From: GCA-020343675 sp964462945
GTDB taxonomy: Bacteria > Planctomycetota > Phycisphaerae > Sedimentisphaerales > Anaerobacaceae
Assembly: GCA_964462945.1 (NCBI GenBank)
Contig: CAYWZW010000012.1
Coordinates: 27,825 to 91,824, forward strand
Direction of reading: 5' to 3'
Length of the DNA: 64,000 bases
The stretch's first letter is position 1. Every line of letters starts with the position of its first letter. Positions 25,139 to 34,286 of this stretch are shown here, piece after piece. Below the pieces are notes generated by a model. It saw only the letters and a program-made list of their open reading frames with translations, was not told the origin of the DNA and searched no databases. Position numbers and translations under genes: made by a program.

Positions 25139-27406
25139 ATGAAAAATATGCTACGAATATCGCTGGTTTTGGTTTGCACGTTTGGATGGACCGGTCAGGC
25201 CCAGGCTGCGCAAGACGACCTGCCCGAGCTGATCAAGCGAGTTCTGCCGGCCGTCGTGACGCTCCGGACATACGATGGTCAGGGAAAAGTCTTGAATCAG
25301 GGCAGCGGTTTCTTCGTTAGCGAGCAGGGCCACCTGATCACCAGTTACGACATTCTGGAAGGGGCATCCCGCGGCCAAATCAGAACGTCTGATGGTGGAG
25401 AGTATTCGGTCAGAGGCGTCCTGGCGGCAGATGTGGAAGCCGGGCTCGTAATGGTCGCAGCCGCTATACAGGGTAAGGCCGTCAAGCCCGTGCGCATGGC
25501 CAAGGCAGTGCCGCAAATCACTGAGCCTGTGATCGTCGTCGGCGGTTCCACCGGGTCGGAGCAATCCGCAAGTGAAGGTATCGTGTCTGTCATCCGCGAC
25601 GTGCCGACAATCGAAAGGATATATCAAGTATCGGCTCCCATCGGGCCGGGCTTAAGGGGCGGCCCTGTGGTCAATATGAGGGGCGAAGTGGTCGGCGTCG
25701 CCGCCGTCCGGACGATAGAAGGGCAGAATCTGAATTTCGCCGTTCCCGTAGAGCGGTTCTTGTCCGCCGAATCGGGGAAAAAAGAACAGACCTTGAGAGA
25801 GTGGGCTTCTGATCCCCTGCCTTGGCAGGGGCAATCAGAACCCGGCAGGAACTTATGTCAAGAGGGTATGGCCTTTGTATGGGCCGGCAAGTACGACAAG
25901 GCTCTCGACTGCTTCAAGAAAGCTATGGAGGCGGACAAACAGTCTGCAGAGCCGTGGTTCTATGCCGGCTATTGTTATGCCGGGTTGGGCCGCCATCTGG
26001 AGGCGGTGGAAGCATACGGGCGGGCCATTGGTGCCAAAGCCGACTACGCACAGGCCCACTATTACCTCGCGTTGGCCCAAAGCGAGCTTGGGCGCCATCT
26101 GGAAGCAATAGAGACCTGTAAGAAGGCGCTGGGCATCAAACCCAATATGGCCGAAGCGCACTCCGCCTTGGGACTGTCCTATGCCAAGCTGGGCCGGTAC
26201 AGCGAAGCGATTGAGGCGTTCAGCCAGGCCATCCAGGTCAAGCCGGACTACGCAGAAGCTCACTACGATCTGGGCGTAGTCTATGGCGAGCTTAAACGCC
26301 ACCAGGAGGCTATGGACGCCTTCAAGCAAGCCATACGGGTCAGGCCGGATTACGTGGATGCTCACTACAACCTCGGTGTAGCCTACAGCGAGCTCGGCCG
26401 CTACCAGGAGGCGGTGGAAGCCTTCCAACAGGTCCTCCGCATCGAACCGGACTTCATGGAAGCTCACAGCAAGCTGCGGGCGACATATTCTCTCCTCGGC
26501 CGCCATCAAGAAGCGATCGAGGCCTGCAAGGAAGCCATCCGCATCAAACCGGATGACGCGATGGCTCACTATGACCTGGGTGTAGCTTATGACGGTCTGG
26601 CGCGCTATCCTGAGGCCGCAGAAGCTTACGAGCAAGCGATTCGCCTCAAACGCGATTACCTGGAGGCTTACCACAACCTGGGGGTCGCCTACGGAGAGCT
26701 TGGCCGGCACCAGGAGGCGATAGAGGCCTTCAAGCAGGCGATACAAATCGAACCCGACGACCCAAAGGCTTACTCCGGCCTGGGGTTCTCCTATGGCGAG
26801 CTCGGCCGCTATCAAGAAGCGATTGAGGCCTGCAAACAAGCCATCCACATCAGGCCTGATTATGAAACGGCTCACCTTGCGCTGGGGATCGCGTACGAGG
26901 GGCTCGGCCGCTACGACGAGGCGATCGACGCCTTCAAGCAGGCCGTCACGGTGAAGCCGGATTTTGCGGATGGCCACCTCAATCTGGGAATCGTGTACGG
27001 CCGGCTCGGACGCTACGAAGAGGCAATCGAGGCGTGCAGGCGGGCCGTCCAGGTAAAGCCCGATTATGCCGCGGCTCACTTCGGGCTGGGGATCGCGTTT
27101 AACGAGCTCGGCCGCCATGAGGAAGCGGTGGAAGCGTTCAAACAGGCCGTTCGCGCCAGCGCCAATTTCGCCGAGGCCCATTTGAACCTGGGGATCACAT
27201 ACGGCCAGCTCGGGCGCTACCCGGAAGCGATTGAAGCCTTCAAGCGGGCTGTCTCCCTGCTGCCCGACAATGCCAACGCCCACTTCGGATTGGGACTATC
27301 CTATCTGTCGGTCGATGACAAGGGTTCAGCCCTTGAGGAATACAAGATATTGAAGACTCTAAACAAAGCGATGGCCAACGAGCTTTTCGACCGCATCTAC
27401 AAATAG
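25139..27406 (+). CDS. HtrA-like protein with lost catalytic triad plus 15 TPRs
   Basis: A 755-residue exported protein. After a signal peptide (about 1-23) comes a trypsin/HtrA-like domain at about 28-210 (QGSGFFVSEQGHLITSYDIL, GGPVVNMRGEVVGVAAV). The catalytic His position (NNHVV in DegP-type proteins) is Asp71, and the catalytic Ser of GNSGGP is Arg173 in GLRGGP. The DLAVL aspartate is also not kept. It is therefore predicted to be inactive. From about residue 235 to 735 there are 15 consecutive 34-residue TPRs (for example AEAHYDLGVVYGELKRHQEA), a long superhelix for protein binding. It starts 8 bases after the VOC stop, so the two are probably co-transcribed. Confidence 0.85.
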   Translation: MKNMLRISLVLVCTFGWTGQAQAAQDDLPELIKRVLPAVVTLRTYDGQGKVLNQGSGFFVSEQGHLITSYDILEGASRGQIRTSDGGEYSVRGVLAADVEAGLVMVAAAIQGKAVKPVRMAKAVPQITEPVIVVGGSTGSEQSASEGIVSVIRDVPTIERIYQVSAPIGPGLRGGPVVNMRGEVVGVAAVRTIEGQNLNFAVPVERFLSAESGKKEQTLREWASDPLPWQGQSEPGRNLCQEGMAFVWAGKYDKALDCFKKAMEADKQSAEPWFYAGYCYAGLGRHLEAVEAYGRAIGAKADYAQAHYYLALAQSELGRHLEAIETCKKALGIKPNMAEAHSALGLSYAKLGRYSEAIEAFSQAIQVKPDYAEAHYDLGVVYGELKRHQEAMDAFKQAIRVRPDYVDAHYNLGVAYSELGRYQEAVEAFQQVLRIEPDFMEAHSKLRATYSLLGRHQEAIEACKEAIRIKPDDAMAHYDLGVAYDGLARYPEAAEAYEQAIRLKRDYLEAYHNLGVAYGELGRHQEAIEAFKQAIQIEPDDPKAYSGLGFSYGELGRYQEAIEACKQAIHIRPDYETAHLALGIAYEGLGRYDEAIDAFKQAVTVKPDFADGHLNLGIVYGRLGRYEEAIEACRRAVQVKPDYAAAHFGLGIAFNELGRHEEAVEAFKQAVRASANFAEAHLNLGITYGQLGRYPEAIEAFKRAVSLLPDNANAHFGLGLSYLSVDDKGSALEEYKILKTLNKAMANELFDRIYK

Positions 27407-27562
27407 AGGCATTCGACGGTCTGCGGTACCCAGACGGATCTTCGGACAAAAACGTCACACCTTCCCCACAGAGAGAACCGCTGCGCCACATCCCAGCGGT
27501 CCCCGCCTTTGCTCTGGCCAGGTGAATCGCGTCTGCGCGTCCGCAAGAAAAACGGCGCGGCT

Positions 27563-30500
27563 CTACTTATCGAGGCCTTCCACCATCGCGTCTAATCGCT
27601 CCCGGATCTTATCGAGTTTTTCCTTCGGACGTTCTATTTCCTGTTTTGCATCGGGAGAGGTCTTGTCGGGCTCATCTATCACGTAAGGTGTAATAAACAC
27701 GAGCATTTCGTTGTTGGTTGCTTTACTTTCTTGATGGCTGAAGAGAGCTCCCAACAGGGGTATATCACTCAATCCCGGAATTCCTCGCTTGACAAGGCTT
27801 TCTTCCTGGAAGAGGATGCCGCCGAGCATGATGGTTTGGCCGTCCCCGGCAATCATGTTGGTTTTAGTCTCCATCTCGGTTCTGACCGGTTGGTTGTTTG
27901 CTAAGTCGCTCGTGAGCTGGGAGATGATGATGTTGATAATCATATCCACGTCTTTGTTGGGTGTAATGCTCGGCCGAACGGCCAGATTCATACCGACTCT
28001 TTGAAATTCGAAATTCTGCGTCGAGGTACCGGTGCCCGTGGTCGCTGCCGTGTAGAAAGCGACGTTTTGACCCTTGAAGAAACTGGCCTCTTCATTGTCT
28101 TGAGTCCACAGCGTCTGTTGGTTGAGAACCTTGGCATTGACTTTCTTGACAAGGAAATCAATCAGCACGGTGACATTCGCTGTAATGGTATTGGTGACTT
28201 GAGTTCCCTGGTTGCCGCCCGCGCCCCATACGAGTGACCCGTGTCTGTCGAGCTGGGTCAGCGCGTTCAATGCGGTGATTGAGTTTTCATCCAGAGTACC
28301 GAACGCAGCCGGATTCGTGGCCAGTTGCACTCCCAGCGAGGAGAGATTCTTGTGGTCAACTTCCACAATGACTGCCTTTATCATGACCTGTTTGCCGGGT
28401 ACGTCAAGCTCTTGGATCAGTTGTTCGATATTAGGTATATACTCCGGAGGGGAAAGAACAAGGATCGATTTGGTGCGGGGATCAGGAACAAAACGTATCC
28501 TGCCGATGACATTGCTGATCGGCATTTCCGTATCGACGGTGCGGCGCGCCCCCGACCCGGACCACCACGGTGTATATTGGGTTTGGCTGGTGCTGGTTTG
28601 AGTACCGCCGCTGCCGCTGCTGCTACTGCTACTGCTGGTGTCTTCCTGCATCGAGTACTGGCTCAGTCCTGTTGCACTGCGCCGCAGGCTTGCCGATGTA
28701 CCGGCCTCGGCAAACATGGCATTGAGGATTTCACTGAGCACTTCCGGGTCCGCATACTTGAGCGTGACAACTGTCGGCACCTCAGCCATCTCTTCCTTGT
28801 CAAGCTCAGACACCAGCTTCTCGATCACGTCGTACGCCTCGGGAATCTTGCTGATTACGATGATCTTCTTGGTCCCCGGCACTTCTTCAAAAGTCAACTG
28901 CCCGTACAGCGCCCCGATGATTTTCTCCTGGTCCACCATCTGGCTGCCGAACATGCTCCGCAACATCGAAAGCCCCCTGTTGCCGCTGCTGCTGCTGCCG
29001 CCACCCTCGCTGAAAAGCGTGTTCAGCAAATCGGCCATCTGCACGGGGTCCATGTTGCGCAGCTCGATGATTCTGGGCTTGACGGCCTCCACATCCAGCG
29101 GAACGTCCCACTCTGTGATCCGCTTCCTGATTTCTTCCAGATTCTCCGGCGAGGCAATCACCGTAAGCTCCTTGAGCGATGGGTACGCGACGACTTTCAC
29201 CGTGTCGGAAGATTGTGCCGAGCCGCTGCGCCCCCTGGAGGAATAGGGGCTATATCCGCCATAGAAGCCGAAACTGCTGCTGCGGCTGCTCGTGCTGCTT
29301 CCCTGGTACAGTTCGTCCAGCTTTTCCTTCACCATGTCCGGGTCGGCATGTTTGAGCTTGATGTGGGCGGTCTCGAACAGCCCCGGAGGAAGGTCCACCT
29401 CGGCAATCATTTTCTTGACGATCTCTCGCAAATCCTTTCTGCCAAAAACGATCACCTGCCTTGTCTCGGTCAGCGGCTGAACGAGAATGCTCGGCAGAAA
29501 CTCCGTCCCCGGAAGGTCCCGGAATCCTTCCCCGATGCTGTTTTCCACCTCCCGCGGGTCGGCATACCTGAGCTGGACCACCTCGTACTCCGATTCCACC
29601 GGCTCTTCTTTGTCGAGCTTGCTCACCCATTCTCTGATCTGCTTCAAGTCTTCCGCCGACGCTTTCGCGATGATCCACTTGCGCCGCGGCTCAGGGATAA
29701 GAACGATTGGGCCCTTCGTCGTCCCGACCACAACGGACGTCGCCGTCGCTGTCTTCGAGTCCGGTCTCTTGGCGGTGCTGCCGGAGGAGGGCGATTTGGA
29801 TGAGCTCGACGAATCGCGGCTTGGCTCACGCGATTCAGGCCTTGACCCAAACGGCCCCCCAAAGGAACCCCGGCCAGAATCCCTGCTTAACCTTCGAGTA
29901 GTAAGCCCCTGGGTCTCACCCAACAGGATGTTCAACATCTGAACGATTTCCGAAGGATCGCCGTAGCGAACCTCAATCACGTCCGTCACGGCCTGCTCGG
30001 CCCCCGGCACGTCAAACTGCTGGATAATCCGCTCCAGGCGCATCAGATTCCCGACCGTATCAATCACCATCAGGGTGCCGCTGGCTTCATCAACACTGAC
30101 GTAGCCGTGCTCGCCGATCAGCGGCTGAATAATCGTGCCCATCTGCGAGGGGCTGTAGCTTGTCATCTCGAAGAACTTCTGGACAATCTGCTCTTTGTTT
30201 TCGATCAGAGCAAGCGGTTCGCCGGCCGCTATCGTGGGAATCCGGCCGAGTTTCGCATCCGCGATCGGCTCCAGGAATATCTCCCCATCTGTTTCCGTCG
30301 CAATGTAACCCTTCAGGCGCAGCGCGCTGTAAATCACCGCAATGGCCTTGCTCCTGGGCAGTTTGTCCGGCGCGTAGATGGTCACTCTCTGCTGCATCGC
30401 CTGATCGGTTGGAATGATCACCTTGCCGGTCCACGCCGCAAGTTTTTCGATGATACTCTTCATCTCCACGCTCTTGAGGTTCACGAACTCCATCGGCCCG

Positions 30501-30763
30501 TTTGGCTCAGCCAGTGTGCTGGGCGCAGCAGCGGCAACCGTTTTTTCGGGCTCGTTCGCCTCGGCCGGTTTTTGCGGCTCGTTGACGTCGAAGCTCACCA
30601 TAGGCTCGTTTGCCTCGGCCGGCGTGCTGGGCTCCGCAGCGACTTCAATTGCACCCGGCTCTTGCAGTTGTTCGGGCAACGGCGGGTAGAAACCAACCCT
30701 CCAGACAATCAGAACCGCTGCAAGACCGACTATTATTGACATGACTGATTTTGACCGTTCCAT
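27563..30763 (-). CDS. gspD: type II secretion secretin, extended
   Basis: A 1066-residue outer-membrane secretin. An N-terminal hydrophobic segment (VMSIIVGLAAVLIVWRVGF) and a Pro/Glu-rich linker lead to an N0/STN-like domain at about 90-170. I count six N1-type domains (about 195-255, 258-388, 393-460, 465-555, 560-660, 663-790), most opening with a (Y/H/M)(G/A)DP motif. Canonical GspD has three. The secretin core occupies about 790-1010, with the signature VKRGIPGLSDIPLLGALF. Four of the N-domains carry Ser/Gly-rich loops. The start at 30763 follows GAGGT at 30771-30775. It is the last gene of the gspE-D operon. A lipobox or S-domain was not identified. Confidence 0.93.
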   Translation of the reverse strand: MERSKSVMSIIVGLAAVLIVWRVGFYPPLPEQLQEPGAIEVAAEPSTPAEANEPMVSFDVNEPQKPAEANEPEKTVAAAAPSTLAEPNGPMEFVNLKSVEMKSIIEKLAAWTGKVIIPTDQAMQQRVTIYAPDKLPRSKAIAVIYSALRLKGYIATETDGEIFLEPIADAKLGRIPTIAAGEPLALIENKEQIVQKFFEMTSYSPSQMGTIIQPLIGEHGYVSVDEASGTLMVIDTVGNLMRLERIIQQFDVPGAEQAVTDVIEVRYGDPSEIVQMLNILLGETQGLTTRRLSRDSGRGSFGGPFGSRPESREPSRDSSSSSKSPSSGSTAKRPDSKTATATSVVVGTTKGPIVLIPEPRRKWIIAKASAEDLKQIREWVSKLDKEEPVESEYEVVQLRYADPREVENSIGEGFRDLPGTEFLPSILVQPLTETRQVIVFGRKDLREIVKKMIAEVDLPPGLFETAHIKLKHADPDMVKEKLDELYQGSSTSSRSSSFGFYGGYSPYSSRGRSGSAQSSDTVKVVAYPSLKELTVIASPENLEEIRKRITEWDVPLDVEAVKPRIIELRNMDPVQMADLLNTLFSEGGGSSSSGNRGLSMLRSMFGSQMVDQEKIIGALYGQLTFEEVPGTKKIIVISKIPEAYDVIEKLVSELDKEEMAEVPTVVTLKYADPEVLSEILNAMFAEAGTSASLRRSATGLSQYSMQEDTSSSSSSSGSGGTQTSTSQTQYTPWWSGSGARRTVDTEMPISNVIGRIRFVPDPRTKSILVLSPPEYIPNIEQLIQELDVPGKQVMIKAVIVEVDHKNLSSLGVQLATNPAAFGTLDENSITALNALTQLDRHGSLVWGAGGNQGTQVTNTITANVTVLIDFLVKKVNAKVLNQQTLWTQDNEEASFFKGQNVAFYTAATTGTGTSTQNFEFQRVGMNLAVRPSITPNKDVDMIINIIISQLTSDLANNQPVRTEMETKTNMIAGDGQTIMLGGILFQEESLVKRGIPGLSDIPLLGALFSHQESKATNNEMLVFITPYVIDEPDKTSPDAKQEIERPKEKLDKIRERLDAMVEGLDK

Positions 30764-30784
30764 TCTACTCACCTCTATTTAAGC

Positions 30785-31387
30785 TTAATTATTTTCTTGC
30801 TGCCCGGCATCCGGACCACTACCCCGCTGTCTGCCGCCTTCGCCGCCACCAAAGCCCCGGTCGCCGCCGAATCCTCGGGGGGCAAAGCCGTATTTTTCAC
30901 GCATTTGAGCCTGGGCCTCTTGCCTCTCCTCCTCGGACATTTGGTCCCATCGGGCCCTCAGTGCATCCATTTCCTCTCTCATTTTGGCCCGATCTTCTTC
31001 GGAGAGCTGAGGCATACCCTCGCGCTGCCTGCCCTGCCTGCCGCCCACTCTGTCACGCATTTGGGTCATCGCCTGTTGCCTTTCCTCCTCGGACATGTTC
31101 TCAAATCGCTGCCTCATCCCCGCCATTTTGTCCCCTGCGGGTCCGGGCCCCTCTCCAGGAGAAGGCATGCCCTGCGGCCCTTCGGAGGCGGGAGCAGGCG
31201 GCAGTGCTTTTGCGATGCCTTCCGTTGAGGGTTCGGCGGTGGGCTTCTTGACCTCAGCGGCTGCCTGCGGCTCAACCCCGGCCCGCCGGAACCTGTATTC
31301 TCTGACGCAAACACCGACTCCATAAGCAGCCACAAGCACTATGGCACAGACCAAAACGAATACTACTGTTGTTCCTGACCGTTTCAT
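30785..31387 (-). CDS. small membrane protein between gspC and gspD, with MSEEER repeats
   Basis: A 200-residue protein with one N-terminal transmembrane helix (VVFVLVCAIVLVAAYGVGV) and a Pro/Gly-rich exported part. It contains two copies of a helical unit, RFENMSEEERQQAMTQMRD and RWDQMSEEERQEAQAQMRE, and a Gly/Arg-rich tail. The preceding GspC-like protein ends with the same unit (RFENMSEAERERFRDEMRQ) and the same Gly/Arg tail. The start at 31387 is preferred because GAGGTG precedes it; an upstream start at 31561 would overlap the gene before it. It has no standard Gsp name. Position and shared module suggest an accessory partner of GspC/GspD. Confidence 0.75.
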   Translation of the reverse strand: MKRSGTTVVFVLVCAIVLVAAYGVGVCVREYRFRRAGVEPQAAAEVKKPTAEPSTEGIAKALPPAPASEGPQGMPSPGEGPGPAGDKMAGMRQRFENMSEEERQQAMTQMRDRVGGRQGRQREGMPQLSEEDRAKMREEMDALRARWDQMSEEERQEAQAQMREKYGFAPRGFGGDRGFGGGEGGRQRGSGPDAGQQENN

Positions 31388-31412
31388 TTTACACCTCATG
31401 TCAATTATCTTG

Positions 31413-32192
31413 TTACCGTCTGCCACCGGGACCCCGGTCCCCGCCACCACCTCGGCCTCGGTCGCCGCCGGGTCCACCTCTGCCACCAAAGCCGAAGCTT
31501 TCAGCTCGCTGACGCATCTCATCTCTGAATCTTTCCCGCTCCGCTTCGGACATATTCTCAAATCTTTCTCTCATTGCCATAAAATCCCCTCCCGGCCCCA
31601 TTCTGCCTCCAAACCCTGGCGGCCCACCCTCGACTCGGACGGTAACTGCCTCGGCGGTTCCTTCTTTGCGCTCGCCGCCCCCTTCCCCTTCACCTGCCTT
31701 AGCTTCCCCTGATGCCGGCCCTCGTCCGGGCTTTGGCGCCTCGGCAACAACGGCCTGGATCGGGTAGAAAACTTTCTCCTTGCCTTCCCATTCGGTTGTC
31801 ACTGAGGTCGGGCCGATGGCCGTAATCTTTGCGTCTGCCACCCTATCCCCGACTTTATACCATTTGTCATTTATGAGCACTTCATCGCCGAATATGGCAA
31901 ACACGTCCTTCACAGGGTGCTGCTTCGGCGCAGGCGGCGAAAATAGATTGTTCTTTTTCAGGTTGTCTGCAATCGGTTTGGATTTGGCCAACTGGGCTTC
32001 GACAACCTTGGAGTCCGACTCACTTTGCGCGATCGCCCGCTTTACGACGCTCTGCGCCCTGGCCGAGGCCACAAAAAAGCCCGTGACCTTAACCAGGATC
32101 AAGACACCGCAGAGCACCGCAATCCCAAGCAGTACGGTCGGAATGATCTCTTTCCTGTATTTCAGACGATCTCTTACAGCGTCAAGGTTCAT
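31413..32192 (-). CDS. gspC: GspC-like inner-membrane protein
   Basis: A 259-residue bitopic protein. A transmembrane helix at about 18-43 is followed by a coiled region and a GspC homology-region-like domain at about 82-150 (NLFSPPAPKQHPVKDVFAIF, LINDKWYKVGDRV, ITAIGPTSVTTEWEGK). In type II secretion GspC links the inner-membrane platform to the N0 domain of GspD. The C-terminal third is not PDZ as in many GspC proteins but a Gly/Arg/Glu-rich tail with an MRERFENMSEAER unit shared with the next gene. TAGGAG sets the start. The assignment rests on the HR-like segment and operon position. Confidence 0.75.
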   Translation of the reverse strand: MNLDAVRDRLKYRKEIIPTVLLGIAVLCGVLILVKVTGFFVASARAQSVVKRAIAQSESDSKVVEAQLAKSKPIADNLKKNNLFSPPAPKQHPVKDVFAIFGDEVLINDKWYKVGDRVADAKITAIGPTSVTTEWEGKEKVFYPIQAVVAEAPKPGRGPASGEAKAGEGEGGGERKEGTAEAVTVRVEGGPPGFGGRMGPGGDFMAMRERFENMSEAERERFRDEMRQRAESFGFGGRGGPGGDRGRGGGGDRGPGGRR

Positions 32193-32204
32193 AATCCACG
32201 TCTC

Positions 32205-32723
32205 CTATCTGGCAAACGTCGATACCGTGAAATCCAGCTCCACTTCTTCTCGCTTTTTCGGATCGACCTTGATTTTGAATTCCTCTATCCCGACCAGGTA
32301 CGGATTCTCGTTCAACCGGGCCAGAAAATCCAGCGCCTGCGAAAACCTGCACGTGGCATTACACTTCACCAGCAGCAGCTTGTAGCCGGCCTGCGACGAT
32401 TTCTTGGGGGGCTGAAGCTGCAGCGGTTTGTTTCTGATTCCGGCCTTCTGCAATTGCTCGCTGAGCTTGTCTCTGAACAAAAATTTCTGCTGCTCTTCGA
32501 TTTGCGGCATTTCAAATACGGGCACGATAGCCATCAGGCCCGCCTGCTTGGCCTTATCTACGTCAATCGCATCCAATTTCGCCTCAAGTGCGGCCCCGCG
32601 TGCCCTGGCCTGTGCCCATCGCGTCCGCCACTTCGAGCCGAAGAAAAGCACAAGGATGACCGCTGCGCCCACGGCTCCGATCTTCAGCGCTCGTATGTCT
32701 TTTTCACTTAATTTCTTGATCAT
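32205..32723 (-). CDS. gspM: GspM/PilO-like protein
   Basis: A 172-residue bitopic protein with one transmembrane helix (about 13-30, IGAVGAAVILVLFFGS), a coiled segment, and a C-terminal ferredoxin-like domain (YKLLLVKCNATCRFSQALDF, YLVGIEEFKIKV) as in GspM/PilO. It would partner the GspL-like protein encoded just upstream in the inner-membrane platform. AGGGGA precedes the start, and only 15 bases separate it from the gspL-like gene. Confidence 0.75.
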   Translation of the reverse strand: MIKKLSEKDIRALKIGAVGAAVILVLFFGSKWRTRWAQARARGAALEAKLDAIDVDKAKQAGLMAIVPVFEMPQIEEQQKFLFRDKLSEQLQKAGIRNKPLQLQPPKKSSQAGYKLLLVKCNATCRFSQALDFLARLNENPYLVGIEEFKIKVDPKKREEVELDFTVSTFAR

Positions 32724-32738
32724 GGTTTCCCCTGATTC

Positions 32739-34223
32739 TCAGCCCTGAGCTTTTGTCGCTTTTTGTGTGAAATTCTTATACTGAAAAGTCATGGTAAATG
32801 TGATTCTCCTGCTCTTGCTGTCCACGCTCGCGGTGGGGGGGTTCACCTTATCTATCCCCTTGCTGTTCTGTAAGCTTTTCTCAAATCGGCTCAAGTCGTC
32901 GTTGCTGCCCGCCTGCCCTGTGATACTCACCGGCTGGCCCTTTTTGAAATGCAGGCTGTTCAACGTAATGCCTCTTGCGCCGCTTTCGTTCACCAGGTTC
33001 AGAAGCTCCAGCAAATCCGGCCTTTCCCGTGCAACCACTTTGATCAGGTTCTGTTTCTTCAGGAGCAGGTCCATATCTATATTCGAGATAGACGCTTCCA
33101 AACGCTTTTCTATTGCATTCGGACTGGTCATATCAACCGCGTAGGATACAATAGCCAGTAAGACCAGCATCACAGCGGCAATGGCACAGGCTACCTTCGG
33201 CGAGTACAGCCAATGCTTCTTTTCTTCCTTCGCCACCGGGTTGTACAAGCGTTCAAAAATGTTAAGCTCGTCCCGGCCCGCCTCAAGGGCCAGCAGGGCA
33301 AGACCTATCGGCGTACGGTATTCGTAGAGGCCCTCGGCGCCGAGATCGCTGTCTGCGGCCAATGTTTTGACGTCCGGCAAAGCCACTCGTGCGTTCAGCC
33401 GCGTCAGCCGCAAAGCCGAAACGATGCTCACATACAGAGCGCCGCCGTCAGAGAGCACGAATACCGGCACTTCCGCCTGCTCGGCACAACCAAACAATTC
33501 CAGCACGCTTCTGACGTCCTGGGTGAATCTTTCAATGGTTATGCTTTGTTCGGACGGCCCGTCTGCCGCAAAATCCTCGGCTCCCACATCCAGGACCACG
33601 GCATTGCTCAATCGCCCGTTTTCGATCAGACAAAGGTGCGTGTTGCGTTCTGCCGCACTCAGCACGACAGCCTTGCTTTCGCTTCCGGCAAAGACCGTCT
33701 TCCACGCCGCGACGATTCCCTCGCAGTCCAACAGTATTTTGGCCGGCTTGAGGGGCCGCACGGTCTCCACGAACGCCCGCAGATGCTCTCTTCGCGCCAC
33801 CGCCATCGTAACGCCCATCTGGCCGTCCTGCTCCTGATCGGCGCGCCAAGCCAGCTCAATCTGCTCGGCAGACAGCGGCAGCCGGGTCTCAGCCTGCAAT
33901 GCGACGATCGAGGCGATTTCCTTTTGCCCGACCGCAGGCACTGTTGTACGGTGAAAGACTGTTCCGGCCGAGTTAAACCCCACGACAACCGTTCTGTCGC
34001 TGTCGGCATCCGTCTGCACGCCTGGCTCGACCGACAAGCCGCATGCGGCGGCAAACCGCCTCCAATCCACATCGGCGACTTCGCTGCTCCTGGTCCAGAG
34101 AAGCTCGAAAGACCCATTCTGCTCTCGCAGCCCCACGCTCTTGAGCTTGTTATCCTCTTTTGCGATGGCAACCACGGACTGCCCTGTCCCCACATCTGTT
34201 TTGTTATCAGTCATATCGTTCAA
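32739..34223 (-). CDS. gspL: GspL-like protein (PilM/PilN type)
   Basis: A 494-residue protein. Residues about 1-340 have an actin-like PilM/GspL cytoplasmic fold (ILLDCEGIVAAWKTVF, NAVVLDVGAEDF, PVFVLSDGGALYVSI). A transmembrane helix follows at about 345-370 (VACAIAAVMLVLLAIVSYAV) and then a PilN-like periplasmic domain (GITLNSLHFKKGQPVSITGQ). GspL recruits the ATPase GspE to the inner membrane. The frame can begin at TTG (34223) or ATG (34214). GGAG at 34230-34233 is better spaced for the TTG. Confidence 0.8.
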   Translation of the reverse strand: MNDMTDNKTDVGTGQSVVAIAKEDNKLKSVGLREQNGSFELLWTRSSEVADVDWRRFAAACGLSVEPGVQTDADSDRTVVVGFNSAGTVFHRTTVPAVGQKEIASIVALQAETRLPLSAEQIELAWRADQEQDGQMGVTMAVARREHLRAFVETVRPLKPAKILLDCEGIVAAWKTVFAGSESKAVVLSAAERNTHLCLIENGRLSNAVVLDVGAEDFAADGPSEQSITIERFTQDVRSVLELFGCAEQAEVPVFVLSDGGALYVSIVSALRLTRLNARVALPDVKTLAADSDLGAEGLYEYRTPIGLALLALEAGRDELNIFERLYNPVAKEEKKHWLYSPKVACAIAAVMLVLLAIVSYAVDMTSPNAIEKRLEASISNIDMDLLLKKQNLIKVVARERPDLLELLNLVNESGARGITLNSLHFKKGQPVSITGQAGSNDDLSRFEKSLQNSKGIDKVNPPTASVDSKSRRITFTMTFQYKNFTQKATKAQG

Positions 34224-34286
34224 TTTTCACTCCACAGGCGATAGCAAGCCTTTGAAATCTTCAAGAACCAATAATCACTGCACTAC

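Noticed and set aside
25853..27283. A 476-codon open frame opposite the TPR region.
   Set aside because: Its regularity simply reflects the TPRs on the other strand.
28325..29803. A 492-codon open frame opposite gspD.
   Set aside because: It is a mirror of the GC-biased secretin gene, rich in His/Arg/Leu without a recognisable domain or ribosome site.
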